Shown piece after piece: positions 17,091 to 26,868 of a DNA stretch of 64,000 nucleotides. The first letter of the stretch is position 1, and each line of letters begins with the position of its first letter. Origin of the DNA: Rhodospirillales bacterium (lineage in GTDB: Bacteria; Pseudomonadota; Alphaproteobacteria; Rhodospirillales; Casp-alpha2); assembly GCA_021775095.1 (NCBI GenBank), contig JAJFII010000098.1:62001-126000 (forward strand). Direction: 5' to 3'. The notes beneath the pieces are model-generated. The model did no database searches. It had not been told where the DNA came from and was given only the letters and a program-made list of their open reading frames with translations. A program made the position numbers and the translations under genes.

Positions 17091-18872
17091 TTAACGATAA
17101 AGGCCGTCAAGTTGTTGGCCATAAACGTCTTTGATTTTGTGTCGTCGTACTTTCATGGTCGGCGTCATTTGCCCGTTGTCGACGCTAAACCCTTCTTTGG
17201 CTATGACAAACCGCCGAACTTTTTCGATATTGGACAACTCGGTGTTTACCGCATCGACGATGGGTTTTAGGGCATCGCGGAAATCGTTATCCTCGGCCAG
17301 TTGATCTAGCGTGTTCGGTTTCCCCTTGGCATTTGCCCATTCACGCATCCAGCCCTCCTCAGGCACCAGCAACGCCACAAGATTAGGCCGTTTATCGCCG
17401 TACACCATGGCCTGAGCTATTTCCAGGGGCATTGTCAGCAGCCCTTCAATCCGTTGTGGCGCAATGTTGTCGCCGCCGGAATTGACAATGATATCTTTTT
17501 TACGGTCGGTGATAATCAGATATCCGTCCTCATCAAAATTGCCGATATCGCCAGTGTGCACCCAGCCGTCGCGAATGGTTTCCTGAGTGGTTTTTTCATC
17601 TTGCCAGTATCCCTGCATGGTTAAATCGCCACGCACCAATATTTCGCCATCATCGGCAATTTTAACTTCCGTGTTGAGCAGCGGTGGTCCGACGGTATGC
17701 ATCTTAACCAGGGCCGGGCGGTTTACACTGATGACCGGCGCGGTTTCGGTTTGCCCATACCCCTGCAACAGGCGTAGCCCCAAGGCCGTAAAAAAGATCC
17801 CTATTTCCGGGTTTAAGGGGGCACCGCCGGAGACCAGAGCTTTTAGTCGGCCGCCAAACCGAGCCCGCACCTTATTGCGCACCAGCCTGTCGAGAACCCG
17901 GTCCTGCAGACTGTCGAGCAACCCCAAGGGTTGTCCCTGATACCGTTTGCGACCCAGCGCCAGTGTTTTCAGAAACATTTTTTCCTTAATACCACCGGCC
18001 TTTTTAACACCCGAGGTAATTCGCTGGTGCATGGTCTCATACAGCCGCGGCACAGCCGTCATGATCGTCGGGTTCGCCTCGGCCATATTTGTCGCTAGGG
18101 TTTCGATCCCTTCCGCATAATAAATTTGCGCACCGATGCAGACCGGAAAAAAATGTCCTGCCACATGCTCATAGGAATGGGACAGCGGAAGGAAGGACAA
18201 AAAGATGTCCTGGCCCAGGCCGATTTCTTCCAGCGCGTCCTTTGCACCCATGGCGTTATGAAATTGGCTGCGATGGTTGAGCATGACACCCTTTGGCGTG
18301 CCGCCCGTTCCAGAGGTATAAATCAGACAAGCCGTCGCATCGGCTGTCCATTCCAATGCCGCTGATTGGATTTCACTGAGGCTGTTGTTGTTTTCGGCAA
18401 TCAGGGTTTGCCATTTTGCCAGGTTTGCGTGTTTTGGGACGGTTTCTGGTTGTTCCAGAGCGATTAAAAATTTTACATCCGGCGACTGGTCCAGGGCGGG
18501 AATGAGCTTGGCGGCCAGCCGGGCGGTCGAGACAATGGCACCCTTGGCACCACTGTTAGACAAAATATGGCGGTGGTCGTCAACGGTATTGGTTACGTAG
18601 GCGGGCACGGTAATTGCGCCAGCCGCCATGATGGCAAAATCACTGATCAACCACATCGATCTGTTTTCACAGACCAAAGCCACCCGATCCCCCGGTTCAA
18701 TACCCAGGATTTTAAGGGCCTTGGCAACCGCTGCCACTTGCGCGGCGACTTCTGACCAACTGAGTGATTGATAGGCACCGTCCTGTTTTTCCCATAAAAA
18801 CGGGGCATCCCCATGGACGTTGGCCTGGGCAAACAACATTGTGGCCAGGTTCGGCCACGGGTAATCGGTCAT
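17091..18872 (-). CDS. AMP-forming long-chain acyl-CoA synthetase (FAA1 type)
   Basis: 593 residues. AMP-binding motif Y-T-S-G-T-G-G-T-P-K-G-V near residue 190 (one residue off the usual Y-T-S-G-T-T-G), G-Y-G-Q-T-E-T-A-P-V, G-W-V-H-T-G-D-I-G and D-R-K-K-D-I-I-V-N-S-G-G. The long A-domain and C-terminal K-V-R-R segment match the FAA1/COG1022 long-chain group. It activates fatty acids to acyl-CoA at the inner face of the membrane. Divergent from the M3 peptidase with about 106 bases between. Confidence 0.93.
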   Translation of the reverse strand: MTDYPWPNLATMLFAQANVHGDAPFLWEKQDGAYQSLSWSEVAAQVAAVAKALKILGIEPGDRVALVCENRSMWLISDFAIMAAGAITVPAYVTNTVDDHRHILSNSGAKGAIVSTARLAAKLIPALDQSPDVKFLIALEQPETVPKHANLAKWQTLIAENNNSLSEIQSAALEWTADATACLIYTSGTGGTPKGVMLNHRSQFHNAMGAKDALEEIGLGQDIFLSFLPLSHSYEHVAGHFFPVCIGAQIYYAEGIETLATNMAEANPTIMTAVPRLYETMHQRITSGVKKAGGIKEKMFLKTLALGRKRYQGQPLGLLDSLQDRVLDRLVRNKVRARFGGRLKALVSGGAPLNPEIGIFFTALGLRLLQGYGQTETAPVISVNRPALVKMHTVGPPLLNTEVKIADDGEILVRGDLTMQGYWQDEKTTQETIRDGWVHTGDIGNFDEDGYLIITDRKKDIIVNSGGDNIAPQRIEGLLTMPLEIAQAMVYGDKRPNLVALLVPEEGWMREWANAKGKPNTLDQLAEDNDFRDALKPIVDAVNTELSNIEKVRRFVIAKEGFSVDNGQMTPTMKVRRHKIKDVYGQQLDGLYR

Positions 18873-18978
18873 CGGGACCTCCCTGCATATTTTTGTATTT
18901 CTTATATAGGATCATTACCGTTGCCGGAACCCCTTTGCCAGCTTATATGCAGGTCAGCAGATAAAGGATAATGAGATC

Positions 18979-20769
18979 ATGACCGACGCCGCCATGCCCG
19001 CGACCGAACAGCTCCCGACCTGGAATTTGAACGACCTTTATTCAGGTCCCGACGCTGTCGAGCTGGAAGCGGATCTGGTCGCTGCAAATGACGACAGCAA
19101 AACCTTTGAGCACCACTACGCGGGGACCCTTTCAGGGCTTTCCGGAAGCGACCTGGCCTTGGCCATCTCGCGATATGAACAGATACTGGATAAATTGTAT
19201 CGGGTCATGAGTTATGGGCAACTTTTACAAGCGGGTGACATGGGCGACCCGGAAATCGGTCGGTTTTATCAAACCGTGCAGGAACGAGTCACCGATACCC
19301 TGTCGATTACTTTGTTTTTTACTTTGGAATTGAATCACATTGCCGATGCCAGGTTAGGGGAACAAATGACAGCGGTTGAATTGCAGGCTTTCGCCCCATG
19401 GGTCGCAGAAACCAGGGCCCTGAAACCGCACCAGTTGTCGGATGATCTGGAAAAACTGTTACACGAAAAATCAATTACCGGCCGGTCCGCCTGGTCACGC
19501 CTGTTCGATGAAACCATGGCCGATATGCGATTTGATTTGGATGGATCTCAACAGACCCTGTCTGAAACCCTCAATCGATTGTCAGATCCCGATGGTTCGA
19601 CCCGCGAAATCGCAGCGCGGGCGTTGTCGACGAGCCTTAACAGCCATAGCCGGGTGCTGTCTCTGATCACCAACACCTTGGCAAAAGACAAAGAAATTGA
19701 AGACAGCTGGCGCAAATTCACCAGTCCCATGGCCGCACGAAATTTGGCCAATCAGGTTGAGGGTGAGGTCGTCGACGCTCTTGTCAGCGCGGTTCGTGAT
19801 CAATATGGGGATTTGTCGCACCGATATTTTGCTCTCAAAGCCAAATGGTTTGGCCAGGAAAAACTCAACTGGTGGGATCGCAATGCGCCTTTGCCCGACG
19901 CCGACGGCTCGGTTTTTTCCTGGGACCAGGCGAAAACCAGTGTGCTTGCGGCCTACGGCGGTTTCGCGCCTGAAATGGCAACCATTGCGGAACGGTTTTT
20001 TGCGGAACGCTGGATCGATGCACCGCCACGGCCCGGCAAAAATTCCGGTGCTTTTTCTCATCCGACGGTGGCCTCGGCGCATCCCTATATCTTGTTAAAC
20101 TTCCATGGCAAAACCCGTGACGTGATGACCCTGGCCCATGAATTGGGACACGGTGTGCACCAGGTGCTTGCCGCGCCTCGGGGAACCTTAATGGCCAACA
20201 CCCCCTTAACCCTAGCCGAAACGGCGTCGGTATTTGGCGAAATGTTAACCTTTCAGGCATTGCTGGCCAATGAACAGGACGGCAAACGCAAACGGATCCT
20301 GTTGGCGGGTAAAGTCGAAGACATGATGAACACGGTGGTCCGTCAAATTGCCTTTCACGAATTTGAACGTCACGTCCATATGGAACGGCCCAACGGTGAG
20401 TTAAGCGGCGACCGTTTGGCGGAAATCTGGATAGATACACAGCGGGAAAGTCTTGGTCCTATATTCAATTTTGACGATGATTACAAACCGCTTTGGGGGT
20501 ATATCCCCCATTTCATCCATTCGCCTTTTTATGTTTACGCCTATGCGTTTGGCGATTGCCTGGTCAATTCACTCTATAGCGTTTTTAAGGATGGTCATCC
20601 GGACTTTCAGAAAAAGTATTTTGATATGTTAAAGTCGGGTGGAACCAAAAGGCACAAGGAGCTGTTGGCACCGTTTGATCTCGACGCCACGGATCCGAAT
20701 TTCTGGAAACGCGGGCTTGCCGTCATAACCGGTTTTATTGATGAGTTAGAATGCATGACGGACCCATAG
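18979..20769 (+). CDS. M3-family oligoendopeptidase (PepF type)
   Basis: 596 residues; zinc site L-A-H-E-L-G-H-G-V-H with the third ligand in L-A-E-T-A-S-V-F-G-E, and W-G-Y-I-P-H-F and F-Y-V-Y-A-Y-A-F-G-D near the C-terminus as in the PepF/M3 family. No signal peptide, so cytoplasmic turnover of short peptides is likely. First of a run of four to five plus-strand genes, 18 bases before the ABC1 kinase gene. Confidence 0.94.
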   Translation: MTDAAMPATEQLPTWNLNDLYSGPDAVELEADLVAANDDSKTFEHHYAGTLSGLSGSDLALAISRYEQILDKLYRVMSYGQLLQAGDMGDPEIGRFYQTVQERVTDTLSITLFFTLELNHIADARLGEQMTAVELQAFAPWVAETRALKPHQLSDDLEKLLHEKSITGRSAWSRLFDETMADMRFDLDGSQQTLSETLNRLSDPDGSTREIAARALSTSLNSHSRVLSLITNTLAKDKEIEDSWRKFTSPMAARNLANQVEGEVVDALVSAVRDQYGDLSHRYFALKAKWFGQEKLNWWDRNAPLPDADGSVFSWDQAKTSVLAAYGGFAPEMATIAERFFAERWIDAPPRPGKNSGAFSHPTVASAHPYILLNFHGKTRDVMTLAHELGHGVHQVLAAPRGTLMANTPLTLAETASVFGEMLTFQALLANEQDGKRKRILLAGKVEDMMNTVVRQIAFHEFERHVHMERPNGELSGDRLAEIWIDTQRESLGPIFNFDDDYKPLWGYIPHFIHSPFYVYAYAFGDCLVNSLYSVFKDGHPDFQKKYFDMLKSGGTKRHKELLAPFDLDATDPNFWKRGLAVITGFIDELECMTDP

Positions 20770-20787
20770 AAAAGTACATACCCACCC

Positions 20788-22131
20788 ATGGCAAATGATA
20801 AAAACACGCTAACCGGTCGGGTTAAACGGTATGCCCGGGTTGGCGCCGTCGCCGGTGGTTTTGCGGCCCGTGCCGCCGGTAATAAAATGTTAGGGACAAC
20901 CGCCGACACCGCTAAAGACGCGGCGGCCCTGCAATCGGCTCTGGGCGGGTTAAAGGGCCCGTTGATGAAAGTTGCACAAATTCTGTCCACATTGCCGGAT
21001 CTGTTGCCCGAAGACTACATGGTTGAACTGGGAAAATTGCAGGCCCAGGCGCCGGCCATGGGCTGGTCTTTTGTGAAAAGGCGGATGGTCGGCGAGTTGG
21101 GGCCGGATTGGCAATCGAAATTCCAGAGTTTTGAACGCCAGGCGGCAGCGGCGGCGTCTCTCGGGCAAGTGCATAAAGCCGTTGCATTGGACGGCCAGCC
21201 GTTGGCCTGTAAAATCCAATATCCCGACATGAGTTCAGCCGTTGAAGCCGATTTGAAGCAGTTGAAACTGGCTTTCTCCCTGTACAAAAGATACGACAAT
21301 GCCATTGACCCGTCCAACATTCACACGGAACTCTCGGAGCGTTTGCGCGAAGAACTTGACTACAAACGTGAGGCCAGGAATCTCGGACTTTATGGGTTCA
21401 TCCATAAAAAGGAACACCAGGTCCACGTGCCGGTGGAACGACCAGAGCTTTCGACCGAGCGCCTGCTGACGATGAATTGGTTAGACGGCACGCCACTGAT
21501 GAATTGGTTGCAGGCAGACGTCGAGCAACGCAATGAAATCGCCGTAAATATGTTTCGCGCCTGGTACGTGCCCCTGTATTATTATGGTGTCCTGCATGGC
21601 GACCCGCACCTGGGCAACTATACCGTTCGGCAGGACAGGTCGCTAAATTTAATGGATTTTGGCTGCATCCGGGTTTTTCGGCCGGATTTTGTGCGTGCGG
21701 TCATCGATTTATACCATGCGATCCGTGAGGGCGATGAGGACCTGGCCGTCCATGCCTACGAGACCTGGGGGTTTGAGGGATTGCAAAAACCAGTGATCAA
21801 AATTCTCAACCAGTGGGCGGAATTTTTGTATGCACCGCTGTTGCAGGACCGGATCATGCCGATCCAGGAAACCGGCGGTGTTAACTATGGGGCGGGGGTG
21901 GCGTCAAAAATCCATCGGGAATTGCGTGAAATTGGCGGTGTCATGCCGCCACGGGAATTCGTTTTGATGGACCGTGCAGCCATTGGCCTGGGAAGTGTCT
22001 TCACCCACCTGCGGGCGGAGATCAATTGGCACCGCATGTTTCATTTAATGATTGACGACTTCGATGTGACCGTTCTGGCTGCGCGCCAGTGGGCGGCCTT
22101 AAAAAAGTTTGATATTCCGCCGGCTGGCTAA
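20788..22131 (+). CDS. ABC1/AarF/UbiB-family atypical kinase
   Basis: 447 residues. Family marks in order: the K-x-G-Q helix as K-V-A-Q-I-L-S-T (Gly replaced by Ala), the Ala-rich nucleotide loop A-A-A-A-S-L-G-Q-V-H, lysine in A-C-K-I-Q-Y-P, E-L-D-Y-K-R-E-A, the catalytic H-G-D-P-H-L-G-N-Y and L-M-D-F-G. Members support ubiquinone synthesis or lipid homeostasis. No C-terminal membrane anchor like that of E. coli UbiB is seen, so it is nearer the ADCK/ABC1 soluble group. 18 bases after the peptidase gene; probably cotranscribed. Confidence 0.92.
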   Translation: MANDKNTLTGRVKRYARVGAVAGGFAARAAGNKMLGTTADTAKDAAALQSALGGLKGPLMKVAQILSTLPDLLPEDYMVELGKLQAQAPAMGWSFVKRRMVGELGPDWQSKFQSFERQAAAAASLGQVHKAVALDGQPLACKIQYPDMSSAVEADLKQLKLAFSLYKRYDNAIDPSNIHTELSERLREELDYKREARNLGLYGFIHKKEHQVHVPVERPELSTERLLTMNWLDGTPLMNWLQADVEQRNEIAVNMFRAWYVPLYYYGVLHGDPHLGNYTVRQDRSLNLMDFGCIRVFRPDFVRAVIDLYHAIREGDEDLAVHAYETWGFEGLQKPVIKILNQWAEFLYAPLLQDRIMPIQETGGVNYGAGVASKIHRELREIGGVMPPREFVLMDRAAIGLGSVFTHLRAEINWHRMFHLMIDDFDVTVLAARQWAALKKFDIPPAG

Positions 22132-22216
22132 AGGCCCGAAAATACTGGCAAATCTTGTGTCAACCCGCTGTCGGGCGGTAGTATGAGCTGGGTCATAGGA
22201 AACGGGTCTAATTACA

Positions 22217-22759
22217 ATGTTTGTGAGTTCGAGTGAAATCGAAAAAAAGTTTTACCAAAAAGACGAATTGGTTTTTGAAGAAGGCCAGACCGGCGACTGC
22301 GCGTTTATCGTCGAAATGGGAATGGTTGAGATCTTTAAAATTATTGAAGGTGAAACCGTACGCCTTGCGTCGATGGGTGAGGGTGAACTTTTCGGCGAGA
22401 TGGCAGTGATTGACGGATCGCCACGAATGGCAAATGCACGGGCGGCGGTAGATAGTGTTATTGTTTATTTGCCGCGAAAATTCTTTGATTCAAAATTGCA
22501 GAAATACGACCCGGTGATGCGCTCCTTGATCCAGATGTTGCTCGATAATCTGCGCAATGTGCATAAAGTTTATATGCAAAGGCCGCGGACCATTGAAGAT
22601 TATCTGAATGCCATGGCGTTTCACGCCGACGGGTTTGAAAAATATTTGAAAAAACTGCCTGACGAGCCGACAAAACGGGAAGGATTAACTGAATTGCAGG
22701 AAATTAGTGCGTCAATAGAGAACCTGCACAAAAAATTCGAAGATCATAACCGTAGATAA
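22217..22759 (+). CDS. Cyclic-nucleotide-binding domain protein
   Basis: 180 residues. Residues 10-110 form a cNMP-binding beta roll, with F-E-E-G-Q-T-G-D-C-A-F-I-V-E and the phosphate-binding cassette F-G-E-M-A-V-I-D-G-S-P-R-M-A-N-A-R-A, which keeps the Glu and Arg that grip the cyclic phosphate. A helical tail follows; no DNA-binding domain, so it is not a CRP-type regulator. Its immediate neighbour is a class III cyclase-like gene (64 bases on), which suggests they work together. Confidence 0.9.
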   Translation: MFVSSSEIEKKFYQKDELVFEEGQTGDCAFIVEMGMVEIFKIIEGETVRLASMGEGELFGEMAVIDGSPRMANARAAVDSVIVYLPRKFFDSKLQKYDPVMRSLIQMLLDNLRNVHKVYMQRPRTIEDYLNAMAFHADGFEKYLKKLPDEPTKREGLTELQEISASIENLHKKFEDHNRR

Positions 22760-22823
22760 GAGGGCCCATGTCACCGCCCCGTTGATTAGGTGCCGGGGTT
22801 GGGTTGGGGAAGGGGATTAAACG

Positions 22824-24044
22824 TTGAGATTAGGCAACCGATCACGTGGTGATGGGGACAACTGGGATTTTAATAATCTTGATGACAGTCAACGTCCCTG
22901 GGTAGATGTTCTCGAGCGCGAACTCCATCCGTTGTGGGACCTGGGCCGAAACCTCCTGCTCGTCTGGACACCGGGCGAAATGTCCCTGGAGGTCTTGGTT
23001 ATCCCCCATTATACCATTAGTGAACATGCGATTCGATCCGGTGAAGAGGCCAGCCGCATGGAAAAATCGGCCCTGGGTTTGCACCCCACAAGTTTTCTCG
23101 AAGACGTCATTGCCAACCCAAAACACGTGACCCCGGACGGCCTTAAATATCTGGCCAAACAGATGGAATGTGACATCACCAAAATCCAGCTGCCGTTTCA
23201 GCCGGGACGGGATTTGCCCTATTCGGCAATTGAAACGGTAATCAAACGATACAGCATCGCCTATATAGATGACCGTGCCGTTGCGCTTTTTGACATCGTC
23301 GGGTTTTCCCTTTTATCGCCGCTCGAGCAGGTCACCCAGCTAAACAGTTTGTCCTATTCGATCAATTCCGCCTATTCGAAAATGCTCGATAATAATATCG
23401 AAATCAATTTTGCCAGAACAACAACGGGCGATGGGTTTTATATTTGGAACCGGGATCGCAGTGGCCACGCCAACGTAAATTTATACCATTTCATGCACCT
23501 GGTTTTGGCCGATAATGCGATTGCCCGCAACAAGGCAAGTGGGCGGACCACACCGCTGTTGCGAACCTGTTTTCATATTGGCGGGCATTATGAGTTTTAT
23601 CAGTCAGAAGGATTAAGCCCAACCGTCTTCAGTTTTATCGTCGGCGACGTCACCATTGAGTTGGCTCGGATGATCGACAGGGCCTTGCCTGGTCAGGTAC
23701 TGGTCGGCAGTTTTCTGGCCCGAATGCCGGACCGGATGACCGGTACGATGACGCCGACAAATACCCTACAATTTATTGAGCGCACTCAGGATACACTTTC
23801 CAGTCTGAAGGGTTTGGTCCTGTCGGGTGATCATATTGATCAAATTCAATGTTATCTGACCGGTGCCAAACGAAACGGGGAGTTTGCCGTCCAGAATTTT
23901 TTGATTGCTGATAAACATGGGCGAACCCGCAATGTATATAACGCCAAAATTAATATTTATCGGTCCGGATCCGAACCGATCTTTCTTGGCCTGCAAGCCA
24001 GCGAGTTAAAGGACTTTAAAATCGAGTCAACGGATTTCGATTAA
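22824..24044 (+). CDS. Class III nucleotidyl cyclase-like protein
   Basis: 406 residues from a TTG start with a purine-rich GGGGAAGGGGA ahead. N-terminal ~140 residues are unrecognised. The rest looks like a cyclase homology domain: A-L-F-D-I-V-G-F-S (first metal Asp, about 155), T-T-T-G-D-G-F-Y-I-W (second Asp, about 200) and F-I-V-G-D-V-T-I-E-L-A-R-M (about 272-284), where the usual transition-state Asn position appears to be Ile while Arg is kept. Activity is therefore uncertain. It follows a cNMP-binding gene and overlaps the convergent DMT gene by 4 bases. Confidence 0.65.
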   Translation: MRLGNRSRGDGDNWDFNNLDDSQRPWVDVLERELHPLWDLGRNLLLVWTPGEMSLEVLVIPHYTISEHAIRSGEEASRMEKSALGLHPTSFLEDVIANPKHVTPDGLKYLAKQMECDITKIQLPFQPGRDLPYSAIETVIKRYSIAYIDDRAVALFDIVGFSLLSPLEQVTQLNSLSYSINSAYSKMLDNNIEINFARTTTGDGFYIWNRDRSGHANVNLYHFMHLVLADNAIARNKASGRTTPLLRTCFHIGGHYEFYQSEGLSPTVFSFIVGDVTIELARMIDRALPGQVLVGSFLARMPDRMTGTMTPTNTLQFIERTQDTLSSLKGLVLSGDHIDQIQCYLTGAKRNGEFAVQNFLIADKHGRTRNVYNAKINIYRSGSEPIFLGLQASELKDFKIESTDFD

Positions 24045-24931
24045 TCAGAACTTGTTGCCCGGGTCGCCAGGATTACACTGCCGATAACCAGAGCACCGCC
24101 GCCGTATTGCCCCAGGGATAAAACATCACCCAATAACAGAGCCGACAGGGAAATGGTTATGACCGGTTCGACATTGAAGATCAGCGCAGCAAGGGACGGG
24201 CTGATCAGCCGAACGGCAAAAAACTGCATGGAAATGCCAGTGAGATATCCAAGGCAAATCCCCAGTAATGCAAAGCCGCCGGTTGTGCCGCTCGGCAGGT
24301 TCGGTCCGCCAAGCACTATCATAACCGGCAATCCGATCAGCAAGATAATCAACTGCGAATATAGGGTGAAAAGCGAAATGCTTGTGCGTTTTGCGGTGCG
24401 CGAACCAAAGAAAAACAACATAACGCCGCCGACGGTTGCCACCAGCGCAAGCATGAGGCCACGCCAATCCAAATCGCCAAGCGAATTGCCCAATGCCAAT
24501 GCAAGTCCGGCAAAAGCCATTAAAAAGGCAGTACCTGACAGGGCAGATGGCAGTTTCCGCTCAACGATCGAGGAAACGCAGAGAACCAACATGGGAAACA
24601 TATAAAATACCAAGGTCGCCAGGCTGATCGGAATATACCGAATGGCCCCCATATAACCGTAATTTATGAACATCATGCCGACCGTTGTCAGGACCAGCGG
24701 TACCAGGGCATCGGCGGATAATTTACAGGTAGTTGTTAAAAACCGAACCATGACAATGCCGATCACAAGCCCGACGACGCCGCGAAAGGCGACCAGGGTT
24801 GCCGGGTCTGCACCGACCTTGAAGGCAAAACCGGCTGAAATCAGGCTTAGGCTGAAACCACTTGCCGCCAGTCCTGCAGCCAAAACTCCTCTGAGATCGG
24901 ATCTAGTGACAGTCACGGTCCGCGCCCCCAC
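24041..24931 (-). CDS. EamA/DMT-superfamily permease
   Basis: 296 residues, ten hydrophobic helices, two EamA repeats (G-F-S-L-S-L-I-S-A-G-F-A-F-K and the second repeat near V-G-G-V-M-L-F-F-F-G-S). Third DMT transporter of the window. Inner-membrane exporter, substrate not readable. Its 3' end overlaps the convergent cyclase-like gene by 4 bases. Confidence 0.88.
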   Translation of the reverse strand: MGARTVTVTRSDLRGVLAAGLAASGFSLSLISAGFAFKVGADPATLVAFRGVVGLVIGIVMVRFLTTTCKLSADALVPLVLTTVGMMFINYGYMGAIRYIPISLATLVFYMFPMLVLCVSSIVERKLPSALSGTAFLMAFAGLALALGNSLGDLDWRGLMLALVATVGGVMLFFFGSRTAKRTSISLFTLYSQLIILLIGLPVMIVLGGPNLPSGTTGGFALLGICLGYLTGISMQFFAVRLISPSLAALIFNVEPVITISLSALLLGDVLSLGQYGGGALVIGSVILATRATSSD

Positions 24932-25063
24932 GCCAGAACTCTTTATTTAGGGTCAGGACCCTAATTATCATTATAATTTTACCAAGCAGTGTGTTTGGTC
25001 TGGTGCAAGGTGAATTGCAAGATATGATTTGCGGAAGGGTTGCACTTAATGTCAGGAGACCTC

Positions 25064-25465
25064 ATGTCAGATCCGATTTATCATAATTTTTCAACCGCAC
25101 CGACCCATGTGGCACCGTTCAGTCATGCCGTCGAAAGCGATGGCTGGATCAAACTGACCGGGCAAATGCCGACCGACCCGGATAACGACGCGGCACCTCT
25201 GCCCGTAGGCGTTGAAGCGCAGACCCGCCGGGTCATGGACAATCTGATTATTGTCCTCGATGGCCTGGGGTTGGGGCTCGAACACGTGTTGTCATGCCGG
25301 GTTTACATTACCGAATTTAAACGCGACTACGATGCCATGAATACTACCTACAAATCCTATTTTCCAGCGCACCGGTTGCCAGCCAGAACCTGCATCGGGG
25401 TCACCGGGCTGGCTCGCGATGCCCTGGTTGAGATTGATATGGTGGCAAGAAGACCCGATCCATAA
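25064..25465 (+). CDS. RidA-family deaminase
   Basis: 133 residues from the ATG at 25064, preceded by AGGAG 5 bases upstream; upstream TTG and ATG codons in the same frame have weaker sites. RidA/YjgF marks: P-F-S-H-A-V-E-S-D-G-W-I-K-L-T-G-Q near the start, V-L-S-C-R-V-Y-I-T-E-F, and the substrate-arginine motif P-A-R-T-C-I-G-V-T-G-L-A-R-D-A-L-V-E-I-D. The family hydrolyses reactive enamine/imine intermediates from PLP enzymes. 90 bases before the alcohol dehydrogenase gene. Confidence 0.9.
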   Translation: MSDPIYHNFSTAPTHVAPFSHAVESDGWIKLTGQMPTDPDNDAAPLPVGVEAQTRRVMDNLIIVLDGLGLGLEHVLSCRVYITEFKRDYDAMNTTYKSYFPAHRLPARTCIGVTGLARDALVEIDMVARRPDP

Positions 25466-25555
25466 CAAAAAACGCAGTGGCGTCAGAGCGGCGACCTCGT
25501 CCGTAACACGATCAGCAACAACATATATCCGCGACCACAAAAGAGAGAATCAAAA

Positions 25556-26686
25556 ATGGCGACAATTAGTTACCCCAATCTCATGGAAATCGATTTTGGT
25601 GCGATCAAGGTGCTGGGCGATGCCCTGGCGCGCAATGGCATAAAACGCCCGCTGATTTGTACGGATAAAGGCGTTATCGCCTGTGGTGTCTTCGACCTGG
25701 TGCGCGCTGTATTGCCAAATGAAGTCGCGCCGACGGTCTTTGACGGGACACCGGGAAACCCGACGGAAGCCGCGGTGCGTGAAGCCTTGGCCCTTTACCG
25801 GCAAAACGACTGCGATGGGATCATCGCGGTCGGCGGCGGGTCATCCATCGATCTCGGAAAAGGGGTCGCCCTGACCGCCAGTCATGAGGGCCCGATCAAC
25901 GATTGGTCGGCGGTCAATAAAGGACGCGACAGAATAGGCAAAGCGCCGCCAATTATTGCCATTCCGACCACGGCGGGAACCGGTAGCGAAGTGGGCGGCG
26001 GTTCGGTCATTATCACCGATGAGGGTAATAAAGTGGTCATTGTCAGCCCTCATCTGATGCCAAAAATGGCAATTTGTGACCCCGAACTGACCCTGAGTTT
26101 ACCAAAATATCTGACAGCGGCAACGGGTATGGATGCCATGGCCCATTGCATTGAAGCTTATTTGACGCCGGTTATAAATCCGCCTTGCGCGGCTATTGGC
26201 CTGGACGGTCTGGAGCGGGTTGTTACCTATCTCAAGCGGGCCGTTGATGACGGCAATGACCGCGATGCCCGTTGGCATATGATGATGGCGGCCAGTGAGG
26301 GTGCCATGGCTTTTGCCAAAGGATTAGGCGCAGTTCATTCCATGAGCCATGCGCTCGGTGCCAATGAAGATCTTCGTTTGCACCATGGCACCTTAAATGC
26401 TGTTGTCCTGCCGACGGTTTTGCGCTTTAACGCCGACCACGTCGGCGATAAATACAGCCAATTGAGACGTGCCATGGGATTAACGGAAAATGCTGATATA
26501 TCGGAATGGATTGCCGTCTATAACAGTTCACTTGGTTTGCCGGAAAATCTCGGTGTCATGGGGGTATCGGCAGATATGATTCCTGAGCTTGCCCGCCACT
26601 GTATGACCGACGCCTGCCATTATTCCAACCCCAAACGGCCAACCGTCGAGGAATATGAAGTTATGTTCGAGCAGGCGATTGGTTAA
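25556..26686 (+). CDS. Iron-containing alcohol dehydrogenase
   Basis: 376 residues, group III ADH. Nucleotide motif G-G-G-S-S-I-D-L-G-K, then P-T-T-A-G-T-G-S-E-V, and metal ligands in D-A-M-A-H-C-I-E-A-Y and H-S-M-S-H-A-L-G-A plus H-H-G-T-L-N-A. It would interconvert an alcohol and aldehyde with NAD(P)H in the cytoplasm; natural substrate unknown. AAAAGAGAGAAT precedes the ATG. A RidA gene lies just upstream, so they may form an operon. Confidence 0.93.
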   Translation: MATISYPNLMEIDFGAIKVLGDALARNGIKRPLICTDKGVIACGVFDLVRAVLPNEVAPTVFDGTPGNPTEAAVREALALYRQNDCDGIIAVGGGSSIDLGKGVALTASHEGPINDWSAVNKGRDRIGKAPPIIAIPTTAGTGSEVGGGSVIITDEGNKVVIVSPHLMPKMAICDPELTLSLPKYLTAATGMDAMAHCIEAYLTPVINPPCAAIGLDGLERVVTYLKRAVDDGNDRDARWHMMMAASEGAMAFAKGLGAVHSMSHALGANEDLRLHHGTLNAVVLPTVLRFNADHVGDKYSQLRRAMGLTENADISEWIAVYNSSLGLPENLGVMGVSADMIPELARHCMTDACHYSNPKRPTVEEYEVMFEQAIG

Positions 26687-26868
26687 TTTAAAACCAATAA
26701 TTCCGGCCTCATTTGGGGCCAACGACTGGGCGCGTTGCCGGCGCGCGAAACGTAAATGAAAAGTAACGCCGCGAGCCCTGCGGTTAACAGACAAAACAAA
26801 CCAAATTGTTCCCTGGTTCAGAAAGCCGCTGGTTTTTTGAGGCAGGTCAAAAGGCGGAGTCGCTGATC

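Noticed and set aside
7413-24931. Three DMT permeases as a recent duplication
   Set aside because: They share only the general EamA pattern; their sequences differ too much for recent duplication, and they lie far apart.
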